From Manduca sexta (Eukaryota; Arthropoda; Insecta; Lepidoptera; Sphingidae), in contig NC_051130.1 in assembly GCF_014839805.1 (NCBI RefSeq), positions 7,192,001-7,256,000 on the forward strand: 64,000 nt of DNA. Reading direction: 5' to 3'. Positions 1 to 11,255 of the stretch are shown here, piece by piece. The translations under genes were made by a program, and so were the position numbers. Positions within the stretch are counted from its first letter, which is position 1. Every line of letters begins with the position of its first letter. The notes below the pieces were generated by a model. The model was not told the DNA's origin. It saw only the letters and a program-made list of their open reading frames with translations, and did no database searches.

Positions 1-946
1 TGACACCTCGTGCAGTCCAGTCCAGAGTCTTGAAGACGCCCTCCATCGCTTGGTGAACAGTTTTGGAGATAATGCATCTCCCTGTCTCACCCCGCGACGG
101 AGTGGAATTGGTCTTATTCTCTGGTGCTGAACTTGCACGGTCACCGTCGCAACGTTGTAGAGGAATCTCGGCACCTCAATATATCGCCAGTCGATATGAC
201 ATCGCTTCAGAGATTCCAGAACAGCCCAGGTTTGGATGGAGTCGAAAGCTTTCTCGTAGTCTACAAATGCCGTACACAGCGGCTGATTGTACTCTTCGGT
301 CCTCTGTATAATCTGCCGAACAGTGTGGATGTGGTCTACAGTGCTGTAACCTTTACGAATCCATGTTTGCTCCGGTGGCTGGAACCCGTTAAGTCTAATG
401 GCAAGGCGATTCGTGATGACCCTCGAGAACAGCTTATAGACGTGGTTCTGAAGTGAGATTGGCCTGTAGTTATTCAATAGAGTCCTATCACCCTTCTTGA
501 ATAACAAGACCATCGCACTCTTGGACCACGCCTCCGGTGCGATACCCTGGTGGATGATAGCATTAATAAACCTCGCTAAAGCTGTAAGAAAGGGTTTGCC
601 TCCAGTCTTGAGAAGCTCCGTAGTAATGCCTTCATCACCAGGGGCTATACCGTTTTTAAGCTGCCTGAGAGCCGCACTAACCTCGCCGACGTCGACGTCC
701 GGGATGTCCTCGCTGAATTGGCGCGTGAGAGGGGCCCGTGGATCGTCCATACCTTGGGCCGCAAGCTTCCCCGTCCTCGGAGGGTACAGGTCCCTATAGA
801 ATCTCTCCACTTCTGCCAGAATCTCACGGCGTGACGCAGTGATTCTGCCGTCCGCCCTCTTCGGCTTCGTCAGATGATTTCTCCCCAGCGGTCTTGAGAA
901 CACCTTGGACCCCTGTTCTGCTTAATAGCGGCTTTGATAGCTTCCC
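1..946 (-). mobile_element. RTE-type non-LTR retrotransposon fragment (reverse transcriptase, decayed)
   Basis: The minus strand encodes the N-terminal and palm part of a non-LTR reverse transcriptase. Reading down from about 900 I see a thumb-proximal segment, then NYRPISLQ (about 450-475), a segment ending FVDYEKAFDSIQ (about 225-260) and RRGVRQGDALSPKLFT (about 60-105). These match the palm motifs of RTE-clade elements common in Lepidoptera. The catalytic YxDD box would lie beyond the left edge. A frameshift follows SPKLFT near position 50, and another break lies near 870, so this copy is not functional. The endonuclease domain is absent and the element is 5'-truncated at about 946, as usual for LINEs. 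RTE 3' tails of probably the same family recur at 9.2, 16.9, 17.8, 22.8 and 54.7 kb. Confidence 0.8.
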
Positions 947-2240
947 CATTTGATAATTAACCATAAACAAAAGTGTATAAATACCTGTCAAACGCATACT
1001 AGTGTGTGTAATGTTGTTTTAATCAATTTAATGCTTATGCGCTCTTCCTTCCTCCCTTCCCTATATAAACTCAACTGTACCAAATTTAATCTCTACTGGC
1101 CTCATAATTTCCGCAAAAAGGGCTCCAAAGTTATTGCTTAACGTATAGAAAATAAACTAGAAAATAGTTTAAAAAAATGTTTTCTTATAGTATCATAAGG
1201 TTTGATGAAATAATAACCCAATATGTCATGATAGTACATTCGGTAGGCACTCTATAGGTATAATTTTACCTTCTACCTTTAATAAATATTCGCGGCAATA
1301 AGATGTAATTGGAATTTGCCACAATAATTTCAATAGGCGTCCGTAGTAGATTATAGTAGAGTTTAAGTACAGAGCCCTTGTATGAAAGTCTTATTTTTAA
1401 TACTGGTTCATTGAATTAGGTTATTTCGTGGGATAGAAACTAAAGAATATTTTCGATTCTACAATGCACCACCTAAAAAAAAATATAACAGACAAAATTT
1501 CCGACCATTATTTAATTACAAATGCAAAACATAGTTATGTAAATTTGCGTCATTGGATAGACAAGTTTCGAAGGCCGGGCCGTGTTTGCGAATTTGTCTA
1601 ATATTACACTGGTCCGTGAATAAGCATAAAATGTATGCATTTTATGTATTATTTATAACGAAGAGTGTTCCCTCGTTGATGACGCCAATGATTGCGACCA
1701 ATCATCATTTCATGAGATTAATTAATATTCTCGAACACAATCATTGTTTTTTTATAAATCGCTGATTACGTTGTTTAGAATTTTCTATGGATCGCTGACT
1801 AGTATGTGATTAGTATGTAGCTGACCGTATAATATACGGTCGAAAGTAGTTGAATATCAAACATGGAATTTGGATAACATTTATATAACAAGATAACCTC
1901 AGGTATAGATCTAGTCTATTCAAGGGATTGGATTGTAGATCAATTTATGTATGTATTTAGGAAGATTTCTAGGGAAAGATTTACTCGCAAGCGAACCTGT
2001 ACGGCTCTATTTTTAAAATTATTCATTTATTGTTTTTTTTTCATACAAAAAATAACTGTGATTGCTGTAGATAATTTTCACGTATCTTCTTTAATAAATA
2101 GTTTCCTTTAATAACCATTGTAGTGTGTATTGTATTGATGTGTAATAGGTCATGTAATTATAGCTATTAATTTACTATGGTGTGTATACACTAATATATG
2201 AAAGATAATACTTACTCTAAGAAATCTCTATTGTCCACAG
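947..2240 (+). other. Presumed intron or upstream region of CSP-A, no exon found
   Basis: This is AT-rich sequence between the RTE fragment and the CSP exon. I looked for a CSP first exon (signal peptide, a DKYDN-like motif, CxxxxxxC, then a phase-1 donor) on the plus strand and did not see one. No recognisable repeat either, apart from poly-T tracts near 2030. It is either the 3' part of a long first intron or sequence that replaced the original exon 1. Confidence 0.5.
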
Positions 2241-2428
2241 CACACATAAAGGAGGCATTGGAAACATACTGTGCCAAATGCACAGAACCACAGAAAGAAG
2301 GTACTCGCTTTGTGATCGGCCATCTTGTCAAGAACGAGAAGGAGTGGTGGCGAAAGTTGTCCGACAAATACGACCCTGAACGCAAATACGTCACCAAGTA
2401 TGAGGCCGAGCTCAAATCTATATCGTAG
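2241..2428 (+). CDS. CSP: Chemosensory protein (CSP-A), terminal exon only
   Basis: This is the last coding exon of an insect chemosensory protein (OS-D/A10 family), a small secreted all-helical carrier of hydrophobic ligands. The exon opens after the acceptor TCCACAG at 2240 with a split phase-1 codon, then HIKEALETYCAKC. This holds the third and fourth cysteines (C-x2-C) of the disulphide pair. It continues through VIGHLVKN, WWRKLSDKYDP and the C-terminal tail ELKSIS, with TAG at 2426-2428. The phase and position match the conserved CSP intron seen in B, C and E. Exon 1 (signal peptide, Cys1 and Cys2) is not in the 2.2 kb upstream. Either the intron is very long and exon 1 is off the left edge, or this is a broken copy. 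The open frame extends upstream to an ATG at 2198, but that part is intron. The frame is intact with no in-frame stop, so it may still be functional. Confidence 0.88.
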
Positions 2429-2454
2429 CCGGAATAGGTTATCGCTTCTGTGTA

Positions 2455-2460
2455 AATAAA
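2455..2460 (+). terminator. Poly(A) signal of CSP-A
   Basis: AATAAA lies 27 nt after the CSP-A stop codon, followed by a T-rich stretch. The spacing is typical for short CSP 3'UTRs. Confidence 0.7.
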
Positions 2461-2510
2461 TGTCAAGCTGTAGCCGTGTTTTTATTATTTTTTTAATAAT
2501 TTTATACATG

Positions 2511-2756
2511 ACTACCTCGTGGTTGTATTCCGATACAATACCGCTCTAAGGTTCTGGGTTTAAATCTCGGGTCGGGTAAAGTGATATTGGAATTTTCTGT
2601 TCAGCTCAACTATCAGCCTAGAGTTTGGATATATGGCCGACATGGTGATTAGCTCCATTCCTAATCACATTATCGGACGAAGTATACCTAGATGAAGTAT
2701 ATCGAGTGCACTGGTTGCATCTTTGCCTACGCCTTTGTGTTAAAGGCGTCAAGTGT
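2511..2756 (+). repeat. tRNA-derived SINE, family 2 (degraded copy)
   Basis: It begins with a degraded tRNA-like head (CTCGTGG, ACCGCTCTAAGGTTCTGGGTT) and a B-box-like GGTTTAAATCTCG variant. It ends with the TTTGCCTACGCC and GGCGTCAAGTGTG segment. It aligns by eye with the better copies at 42961 and 46601 (reverse). Confidence 0.6.
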
Positions 2757-3714
2757 GTTTTGATTAAATTGCTTATAAACAAACAACAAACACATTAAGC
2801 AAACAAATATCATAAAAAAATAATATCAGGAACTCTTTAAATATTGATATTGCGTAGCCCAAGATATACATAAAAAAATACCGACCCCAGAATGCACCTT
2901 GGGCTTCATTGGGCATAACAATGTGTGCGTCATAAATAAAACACAGTAATTTCAAATCGTGAGTGTAATTTTTTGTATATAGTATTTTTATAAAATTATT
3001 TGTTGAGTTATTGAGTTTTAGTCGTGTTTGGAACCAAACTAATTGTGTTTGTAAGTTAAAGTGTAGTTGAAAAGTTTTTATGATAGTGCTAATGACGTAA
3101 AATCTGACGGATGTACGTTTTTCGGTGTGTTGTTTTGCATACACTACTTTTTATCAACGTCAATTTCTGAGTCATGATAGTCATTAATTTGTTATGATAC
3201 AAAATACGTTTGTGGGTTATTTTGAGTGTGAGAGGTGAGTCATCTAAGTGCTTTCAATTCTGTAAATGGATAGATTAGGATGTATAGTTTAAATACAAAT
3301 TTATAGAGGTTATATGGAATTTTTATTTGAAGCGTTCATTGTTTTTTAATCAATGATTTTTTTTTATTTGAATTCATTTAAAAATTCGTCGTCTTATTCG
3401 TAGATTAAATAAATGTATACTTTAATTGATGCAGAAAATGCTACGAGTGTAGGAATGATCTGTTTCACAAGTTTCAGATAAATGTAATTTAATAGTTATC
3501 ATACAAATGTTGGTAAACATTAGCTAATACTCATTTTATTACCATTTATTTGGGAGCACAGATTATAGTACGACTTTCGTATTTGGTCAGCTTATAAATT
3601 TATGTGAAGAGCAGCATTTACTCCAAAGGTGTGAAACAGACCCTAAGACTATTAATTTAAATTGATAAGCCTTTGTACTTATAATAGAATATCCACTCTC
3701 TCTTTATCATATAG
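2757..3714. other. AT-rich intergenic sequence
   Basis: This lies between the convergent CSP-A and CSP-B genes. I see no coding potential with domain support. The long minus-strand frame at 2773-3144 is low-complexity chance coding. Confidence 0.5.
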
Positions 3715-3872
3715 TGTAGTCTTTACCCTAAACTGATTGAAAAGAGCAACACCAGAGTTTTTACCCGTTCTTCTCTGGTGAGAACTGCTTTCCGAACTGG
3801 TGGTAGAGTTAATATTGACGGAATCTAAACATTTTACAGATTCAAATAAATCATTTCATTTCATACATTTTA
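3715..3872 (+). repeat. LINE-like 3' tail repeat (TTCTCTGGTG family)
   Basis: The segment contains the string GAGCAACACCAGAGTTTTTA, TTCTTCTCTGGTG, GCTTTCCGAACTGGTGG, then TTCAAATAAATCATTTCATT. The same order recurs in reverse at 35265-35362. This kind of tail, ending in an ATAAAT-type A-rich stretch, is common in Lepidoptera as a truncated LINE or SINE end. Confidence 0.55.
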
Positions 3873-3954
3873 AGCACCACAGAGCGAAACATACTTAACC
3901 ACACACAATTGTCTGGAATTTCAATAAATTAAAAAGAGCATTTAATAAAATATA

Positions 3955-3960
3955 TTTATT
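3955..3960 (-). terminator. Poly(A) signal of CSP-B
   Basis: AATAAA on the minus strand (TTTATT on plus) lies about 87 nt past the CSP-B stop codon. Confidence 0.6.
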
Positions 3961-4046
3961 AATACAAAAAAAAAACCTGTAAAGTTTGAAACAGAAAGAT
4001 AAGTACCTAATAACCGAAAGTGTTAATTGTTAATGTGCTGCCGAAT

Positions 4047-5465
4047 TCAAATTTTTCCAGCAAGGAAATCTCTCATGGTACTTTCAAACTCGTTGTTAGG
4101 GTCATATTTGGCTCTCAATTCTGCAAAATATTCAGGCTCATGTTTCTCGAGGTGTTGTATCACATCTCTAGCACCTTGTTTTTGTTTGTCTGAGCATTTT
4201 ATGCAACCAGTCTGCAAGGCGTCTTTAATTTTAGCTGGAATAGATAATAAAAAAATATTAATTCTTGTTGCTACCTAGGTGATATTGGCAAACTATTGAT
4301 ATCGAGAAGTTGTTTGGACATAAATAACAACTGCTGTTCATGCTGCCGCTTTGACGAAGTTTAACAAATATTATTGGTTTTGAATGAAATTTTGCCGTCA
4401 AAGCGCATGCAGGATAGTGTAGAATATAAAAATGAACAAAAAATGCCGACGTGCAATTAAGTCGTCTTTATATGAAACAATATGTACGTAATTATAGGTT
4501 AAAGACTGTTCCTGAAATGTCGACAAAGTCCCTTGTACGCCATTAGCGAAATATTTGTAAATTAGTCGAGTCTTTGCCTGGTCTAGTATTATTGCAGACC
4601 GAAATCAAGCTAAGTGAACAGATTAGCTCGCAATCGAGATATTTTTTCATACTTGTGTGTAAATAGCAATCTATGTAAACTTAGTGCATAACTATGTAAT
4701 TTGCATAATTACAACCACGCCACCGAGGCAGACACTGAATTTGCAGGTTGGAATAATCTAAGTATAAGTTTAAAGTTCAACGTTTAAATCTGCAAAAAAA
4801 TCTGGTTTTATAAAATAATTTTCAAAATTGAAAACACGTTTGTCAGTTGCAAACATAGCTACGAGACATATAAACTCTATCATCAATGCATTGTATGAGA
4901 TTCACTATTTGAATATTAATTTAATTAGGAAATATTTTAAAAAATAACAAAAATTCTGTCGACATTTCGTTAAGAAAAACGACGGCGACATCAATTGTGT
5001 ATATTAATTCATCATTTTTTTTAGATGATTTCCTAATTAGTTATATTAATATTATTTGAAAACTAAATAACGTAAAGAATTCAAAAAGTAGCTGTGCTGA
5101 TAAAAACTATCATAATTTGACGAGTCACGAATATTAAAGTGTTCCGGTGTTGACCATCCCGTTACGGATGCACTGAAGACACGATTTATTTGGTAATAAT
5201 TGATGGTCCTTGGAAATAGAGGGAGTAAGTGATGGTCTCTATCTATCCCTGATGGTTACAACTGGACGTTTTACTTACATTTTAGTTCGTTGCCTTCAGC
5301 TGTACAGCGACCCTTGTCAAGAGTACATTTAATATAGTTATGCAATAATGGCTTGTTTTCCAATATTTCCTTATAATTTATGTTGTCATATTTAGTTGTA
5401 TATTTTTCATCGCATGAGACTACTGCTACCACAACCATCAACGCAATTGCAATTTGCCACTTCAT
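4047..5465 (-). CDS. CSP: Chemosensory protein (CSP-B), two coding exons
   Basis: Complete CSP coding region: exon 1 5465-5279, intron 5278-4235, exon 2 4234-4047 (TGA). The 375 coding nt give 124 aa. Residues 1-18 are a signal peptide ([18 protein letters not shown]). The mature protein starts with [12 protein letters not shown]. Cysteines follow the CSP spacing: CTLDKGRC (C-x6-C), 18 residues, then CIKC (C-x2-C). The donor is AAAT/GTAAGT and the acceptor ATTCCAG, phase 1 after a Lys codon, which is the standard CSP intron site. The C-terminus reads [11 protein letters not shown] and ends LAGKI. A second acceptor (TTTATTTCAG) directly abuts the ATG, showing a 5'UTR intron that links to the non-coding exon at 6443-6512. 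The likely role is extracellular binding and transport of hydrophobic molecules in sensory lymph, cuticle or gland. Ligand and tissue cannot be read from the sequence. It is convergent with CSP-A. Confidence 0.93.
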
Positions 5466-6442
5466 CTGAAATAAAGCAATTATAGTAAAGTATAGTTAGA
5501 AATTGGATCGACATTAATGTTCCACCTCTCGCAAAATAGCGCGATAACCATATTGTTAAAGGCTATCTATTCGCAGTTTATAAGAAAAATAATAATTAAA
5601 CATCATATTCCTACAATATGTAATCTATTCTTGGGTTGTGTATATTTTTATAATATGGATTGTTTTATTAATTTTACAGTGAATGTGCTACTATAATTAT
5701 TGATTAAGTGCGTATTTTGAAGATCACATAATTGAAATTTGCAACCAAACTGTTAGATAGATAATTTAATAAGGAATATTTTGGTAGTTTAACATTTATA
5801 AAAGGATTGAAAATGTATTTTTTAAAGGAATTATTCGTATATCTAGCCCGTGGCTGGTGCGCCATTAATATGTATGGATGTATTTATTTATCACAAATTC
5901 AACGTAAGTTTACAATACTAACATCAAAACACTTACGTTCTTATTAATAATAATTAAAACACATAAAATTTTAACAAATTTAAACTCTACAAAACACAGG
6001 ATACCATTATTTCTTACAAAATATTAAATAATTAATATATGGAACGAAAGCTCAAGGCCAGTTGCTCGGGTTAGGATCTTAATGATTTTATTATATTTTT
6101 TTTATTATAATTAATATAATTTATTATTGATTTAAGTATTTTTATAATAAAATTTATGGAAAGAAAAATAATGTCTGATGCAGTTAATGTTTTACGAAAT
6201 TTAAAAACTACTCTTCTGAGAGTGTATATACACTATTCAGAATTTCAAGGCACAATAAATCAAATATTGTATAACAAACTTGTATTTGGTTACTAAACAA
6301 AATTTAATAATCACAATAATTTATCTTTAATTAATTGTAAGAATGTTGAAAATCTATCATTAAATAAAAATAATAATATTATGTACTGTAAATAAAATAT
6401 AGTTCAAGGGCACTAAAAATAATTAAATAAAATATATCTTAC
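5466..6442 (-). other. 5'UTR intron of CSP-B
   Basis: It is bounded by AAAT/GTAAGA at 6442 and TTTCAG at 5466 on the minus strand, 977 nt. It is AT-rich with no repeat I recognise. Confidence 0.6.
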
Positions 6443-6512
6443 ATTTTCAAATTTAAATGTCCGAATTTAAACTCCGTTAACAAATGATGCGCGTTGCACA
6501 AATGTTGAGACT
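6443..6512 (-). other. Predicted non-coding first exon of CSP-B
   Basis: On the minus strand it starts at an arthropod initiator-like TCAGT (6514-6510), about 35 nt after the TATA box, and ends at donor GAAAAT/GTAAGA. Its length is about 70 nt. The acceptor at the ATG of CSP-B demands an upstream exon, and this is the only TATA-initiator-donor series I see. Confidence 0.6.
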
Positions 6513-6540
6513 GACACAAATTCACACAAGTTTTTTCGGT

Positions 6541-6587
6541 ATTTATAGTCTCAGTAATATTGAATCCTAACCTAAACATTTACGTAA
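6541..6587 (-). promoter_or_regulatory. CSP-B core promoter with bZIP-type palindrome
   Basis: TATAAAT on the minus strand lies at 6547-6541. The perfect palindrome TTACGTAA lies at 6580-6587, 33 bp further upstream. TTACGTAA is a consensus for PAR/C-EBP-type bZIP factors. A similar site and spacing occurs at CSP-D. Confidence 0.55.
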
Positions 6588-7929
6588 GTGCATACAGGTT
6601 GATGCATAATTAGTCGAAATATATTTTAATGTAAAAACAGTAGGTATATTTGGTAGGTAAATCGATAATTTTCTCTCTCGCCTTGGCATTATCCTGGACT
6701 AATGCCTATATCCCCCTGCCTACTTCGTTTCCTTCCTACAATAACTTGATATATATTTATACAATAAATTGATATATCAGTAAATTTAAAAATATTTGTT
6801 GATTCTAACAACAGGTTTCTAGGAGAAATTCGCGCACGAGCACTAAACTTAAACTAAACAACCGCGGATACTTGTACGCGAGTTTGTTTTACTCAGAATC
6901 TGAAAATTGTTTTCGAAGAAAATAATCTTTCATTTGTTTATCGATATTTCTAAGGTAACCTAACCTCCTATAATTTTTCGGGTAATTTAATGAACACCTT
7001 GTATATCTAAGACTCACCTTTTATGTTAAAATGACTTTGCTCTTCGTCCTTTTGCCTTAAACCAAGCGAAACTGATGTTGATGCATTTATGCCTTATTTT
7101 ATAATAACATAGATGTTGCGCACACGGAAAAATCATCGGTCATTGTTTATGTAACTAGGGTACTTAATATACAACCTTTACAGTTTAATTGCTGTAATGG
7201 TTAAGAGTCTAATGAATGCTTAATTATAAATGAGAGATGAAAAAATATTTTTTTTATACATATTACTGAGGTGAGAAATTATGTCACAAAACCTTGTAAT
7301 GGATATCAGCTGTATGTGTTAGAACATAGGGTTGTATTTTTATCGGGATTAAAGCAAGTTAAGGAACAGTTTTAATAGACTGAGTAGCGGCAATACGCTT
7401 AGTGCATTCATTGCCATTCTGTCCGTCTGCGGTAACCGTTAGTAAGTCAGTTTTACTTTAATTAATTTTTCTAGGGTCCAATACTAGATACATAATCAGA
7501 CCATCAATCAACGCTAGAGAAATGACAACATTCAGATAGTCAAAATAATTACATAGAGATTGAGTATCTTGTATGACAAGAAGAATCCCATCAAAAACAT
7601 AAATTGATATATGGAAGCCAAATACGATATTAAGAATATACGTGATTGTGGACTTCGCCGCCAAAATAACTGAAATCAAAATGGGTGCCTAGCTCCGTAG
7701 ATAATTCTGGAATTTATAAAAACATACACCATTCTAAAATAAATTTAAATCATTTCTTTATAAGTTAATTTCTTTTGCTTGTTTTGGTTGACACGCTGCC
7801 GCGTTTCTAGATCTAGCTGGATCAAATTATGCACATACATAAAGTTGAAAAATGCTTTGAAATTAATAATAGGAGTGAGAATTCCAAATGTCTAGCAGTG
7901 AGATGGTGCAATACACATACTATAGTACG
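6588..7929. other. AT-rich intergenic sequence
   Basis: I see no gene, RNA or recognisable repeat. The frame at 7458-7679 (minus) has no domain resemblance. Confidence 0.5.
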
Positions 7930-7930
7930 G

Positions 7931-8292
7931 CAAGAAATACCAATTGGCAATAATAAAAACTAGCATAGAAGTATCTACGATATTGGCAAGTACTTGAGTT
8001 GCAATATGTAATAAGTAATGATATATTCGAAGCCGATTTCAGCCATCGCGGCTGTTAGAAATAACAATTGGTAAGGATAAAAACCAGCATAGAAGTATCT
8101 ACGATATTGGCAAGTACTTGAGTTGCAATATGTAAATATGATGATATATTCGAAGCCGACTTCAGCGATCGCGGCTGTTAAAAATAACAATTGGTAAGGA
8201 TAAAAAGCAGCATAGAAGTATCTACGATATTGGTAAGTACTTGAGTCGAAATATGTAAATAGTGACGATATATTCGAAGCCGACTTCGGTCA
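7931..8292. repeat. Tandem repeat, three units of about 124 bp
   Basis: Units starting TAGAAGTATCTACGATATTG lie at 7966, 8090 and 8213 (periods 124 and 123). A partial unit precedes them from 7931. Each unit contains GATATATTCGAAGCCGA and AACAATTGGTAAGGATAAAA. Units 1 and 2 are very close; unit 3 diverges and breaks off near 8292. The minus-strand frame at 7975-8190 is just translation of the repeat. Confidence 0.9.
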
Positions 8293-8446
8293 CCGGCTAT
8301 AAAATCGGACAGACATATTCAATTCAGACTAAGATTGGGTACTCAATAGGCGCAATAGTCATTCCTCTGCCCTTTGATGAGCTCTCAAGTGACAAACAGC
8401 TCATTTTATTTGTAAAAATGTGAGCGTATTTAATAAATAGCAATGT

Positions 8447-8540
8447 ATAGAATATCAAAGAGAAGTAGCAAGTAATAAACGCAACGGTTGTCAGTGTTTT
8501 TTGTGCATAGAATATCAAAGAGAAGTAATAAACGCAACGG
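8447..8540. repeat. Short local duplication
   Basis: GAATATCAAAGAGAAGTA followed by AGTAATAAACGCAACGG occurs twice, about 60 bp apart. The first copy carries an extra GCAAGTA insertion. Confidence 0.8.
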
Positions 8541-9225
8541 CTTTTAAATACATTGGACAAATTATTGTGAATGATTGTCAGAAACTACGCCTTGACCACC
8601 ATTATTACATACTCTAACCAAAGTCAATGTAACCTTACTCAAAATGACATTGCGTAGGAAATTAAACATGAATTAGACATATTTATTTCATTTTCAGTTT
8701 TCAAGTCGTGCGCAAGGGTTAGCATGTGATATCATTAGTAGATATTGTGTACAGTGTTTTTTTGTTGTAATGAACAGTTTTTATTGATGTTTAATTGGCT
8801 TGTGGAACGAGCTCGGATTGTATAGAATGAAATGACTATTCTTAGCACTGCTTGTTCTAGAATATACTGAACCCAAAATCAGATAAAGTTTAGTCTTTTT
8901 TAGAATTTCAATAAAAAATCCAGTTTAACAGTGAAAACATGTTATTCATAAATTAAAGTTTTTGCTTAATTTGACGCACGATTACAGGTTTTCGATTTAC
9001 CAGCTGTTTTTGTAGTAACTGGTTGGTTTGACGTTATCAGATAGGGTATCGATTTTTAAAATCGAGAGTTTTTGTATCAAGCATTGTTTATACTACAGTA
9101 CGCTACATATTTATTCGCCCTAAATCCTCACAAGACGCTTATAAGAATATAGAACATTATCTATATTTTGTATTATCGTTGAATATACGTAGCAATGCAC
9201 AATACATAATATAATGGCAATGAAT
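8541..9225. other. Intergenic sequence
   Basis: No supported feature. A TGACATTGCGTA motif at about 8645 resembles the head of the repeat at 14607 and 46862. Confidence 0.4.
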
Positions 9226-9320
9226 ATTCATCATGATCAGCCGCAGGATGTCCACTGCTGAACATAGGCCTCCTCCAAAGATTTCCAGACGGATCTGCCA
9301 AATAGACCTGCATCTAACGT
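9226..9320 (-). repeat. RTE 3' tail, 5'-truncated
   Basis: On plus: CATCATGATCAGCCGCAGGA, TGTCCACTGCTGAACATAGG, CCTCCTCCAAAG, then CCAGACGGATCTGCC. In reverse this is the classic RTE end, finishing in GATGATG repeats. Confidence 0.7.
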
Positions 9321-9925
9321 GTTTGAATACTGACAATATATATTTGAGTGTTATTGTTGTTAAGATAATATTGTACATAAATAAATAATTATGGACCTTA
9401 TTATGTTGACGTTAAAGTTGAAAAAGTAAAACGTACACGTACGTAAACCTATAGAAGTCCGCAGGTAAGGACAGGCCTAAGCAACTGGGGTTGGTAATCA
9501 TATTCATGAAATAATAAACGAATAAATAATTAAGTCACAACAAAACTTTATATTCTGACTTGCCAAGGACTTAATTGTAAATAATATTCAGAGTTTTAAG
9601 TTGAAATTACTCAAACAATTCCTCAGTCATTCAATGTCCTTCAAGCTATAAATAAATTATGGTTATAAATAGAATACTCGTTTGTTTAAACAACCATAGA
9701 CAAAATATTACATAACCAAAAAACATTAATAATTTTTGTGGTTTACCATGATGTACTAAAATGTAATTTTTTTGTTGGTATGCTATGTATGTAAGTAGAT
9801 GTGAGCTATGACCGTATTCAGTATTCAACTTAAGAGATAAATCTAGAATGTTGATCTGGAGGGAGGGGGGGCAAGTGGAAAGGTAACTAGTTCCAATAAT
9901 TAAACATATTATACAAGTATAATGA

Positions 9926-10240
9926 ATAATATTATTAGCCTTGTATTTTATTTTATTCTACTGCAAGGTACAGGCATCTTCTTCTATGTGGGCTTCAGTC
10001 CTTAGTCCACCACGCTTGCCTAATGCAGGTTTTCAGAATCCACATACATAACAAAAAATATGGAGAACTTCTCAGTTACGAAGGTTTTCTCACGATATTT
10101 TCCTTTACCGTAAAGCAAACGATAATACACAAAGAATACACATAACTTTTAAGAAAAGTCAGAAGAGCGTGTCCTAGGGTTTTAAACCAACGGACCTCCG
10201 TCTCGGCAGTCCGTTCTCTACTAACTAGGTTATCGCCGCT
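9926..10240 (-). repeat. tRNA-derived SINE, family 1
   Basis: On the minus strand it begins GCGGCGATAACCTAGTTAG with a degraded B-box region. It runs through the TTCTTTGTG, TTTACGGTAAAGG, TCGTGAGAAAACC and GAAGTTCTC segments and ends near GGCTAATAATATT. It is full-length by comparison with the copy at 52329. Confidence 0.75.
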
Positions 10241-10723
10241 CCATTTTATACGATATATTATATTATAAACGAAATTATGTACTTAAGTTGAATCTAGGGG
10301 AGGCAACGGCCTTCCTTCCCTGCATACGTCCATAGTTATGTGTATATAGCTTAAATTGACAGTGTAATTGTAGGTATCATCCATGTCATAGTCCGTATAA
10401 GGCAAAAAAGTTTGTTGTTTTATACTGCCAAGCAACACTGCTTCGTTGTGCCGATTTGCAAGATATGTATAGGTTCTTATTTTTACTAATGAGAAGGAGA
10501 AATGTACCATATTTGTAATTTAGAAATAGAACTGATTTTCCAATTTTATCGCGGTTTTTGTAGTCACGGAGCAGACCTACGTGTTAGTCCGAAAGGAAAT
10601 GTTAAGTCTAAGGATAAGACAACAGCGCTTGCATTCTGTTGCTTAGCGGCAAAACAAACTACATTATGGTACCTACATACCACTAATGATGCCGCAATGT
10701 GGCGGTGCGGGCGATTACTGATG

Positions 10724-11255
10724 CTAGGATATATTTTATACCCACCTGGATAGCATCCCTGTACACAAGGCGTTAAAGCCCGCCATAGGGGCCACGTAAG
10801 TGTGTCGCATTCTGGGAGCAGCCTGTGTATGTCCGGCTCCAACAGACCGGCATAATTTATTTATTTATTTGAACAGCCAACAAAACATACACCTTACATA
10901 GTTTTTTTTTAAGAATTCGGTAAGTAATTTCTGCAGTGCTGTTTCAATTACAGGCTGTCACAGCATGAACATTTTAAATACATAACAATTAACAATTGGC
11001 TGCACCATAAGTGCAGTATATTCTAAATATAAGACTGAATATAAAACTAAATTTAGGTTTCAACAAGGGAGTTCAATATTTTCTTTTTGAAGATAGGAAG
11101 CGAGTAGTTAAATATGTCAATACAATCAGATTATTCTACAATTCGGTTATATAATTGTGTCGACTGCCGAGGGAAATATCATCTCTCATCCAGATTCTAT
11201 TGAACTCCACTCCACTTATAATCAGGTGCAGTGGCACTTTGCTGGGCACATATAG
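10724..11255. repeat. Dispersed repeat family 8, interrupted by a nested insertion
   Basis: The left half (10724-10857) has GTACACAAGGCGTTAAAGCC and CCGGCATAATT. The right half (11151-11255) has GACTGCCGAGGG, ATCTCTCATC, ACTCCACTTATAATCAGGTG. In the uninterrupted copy at 60924-61170 these halves are adjacent, so this copy is split by 10858-11150. Confidence 0.75.
10858..11150 (-). mobile_element. Nested short retroposon with 6-bp target duplication
   Basis: This 293-bp insert is flanked by ATAATT on both sides (10852-10857 and 11151-11156). It has an AAATAAATAAAT-type tail when read on the minus strand, as expected for target-primed SINE or LINE-end insertion. Comparison with the empty site in the 60924 copy supports exact borders. 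Confidence 0.75.

Noticed and set aside
2773..3144. 123-codon minus-strand frame
   Set aside because: Low-complexity AT-rich translation with no domain, signal or splice context.
7931..8292. Repeated units that could suggest a CRISPR array
   Set aside because: The units are contiguous 124-bp tandem repeats without unique spacers, in a eukaryotic genome.
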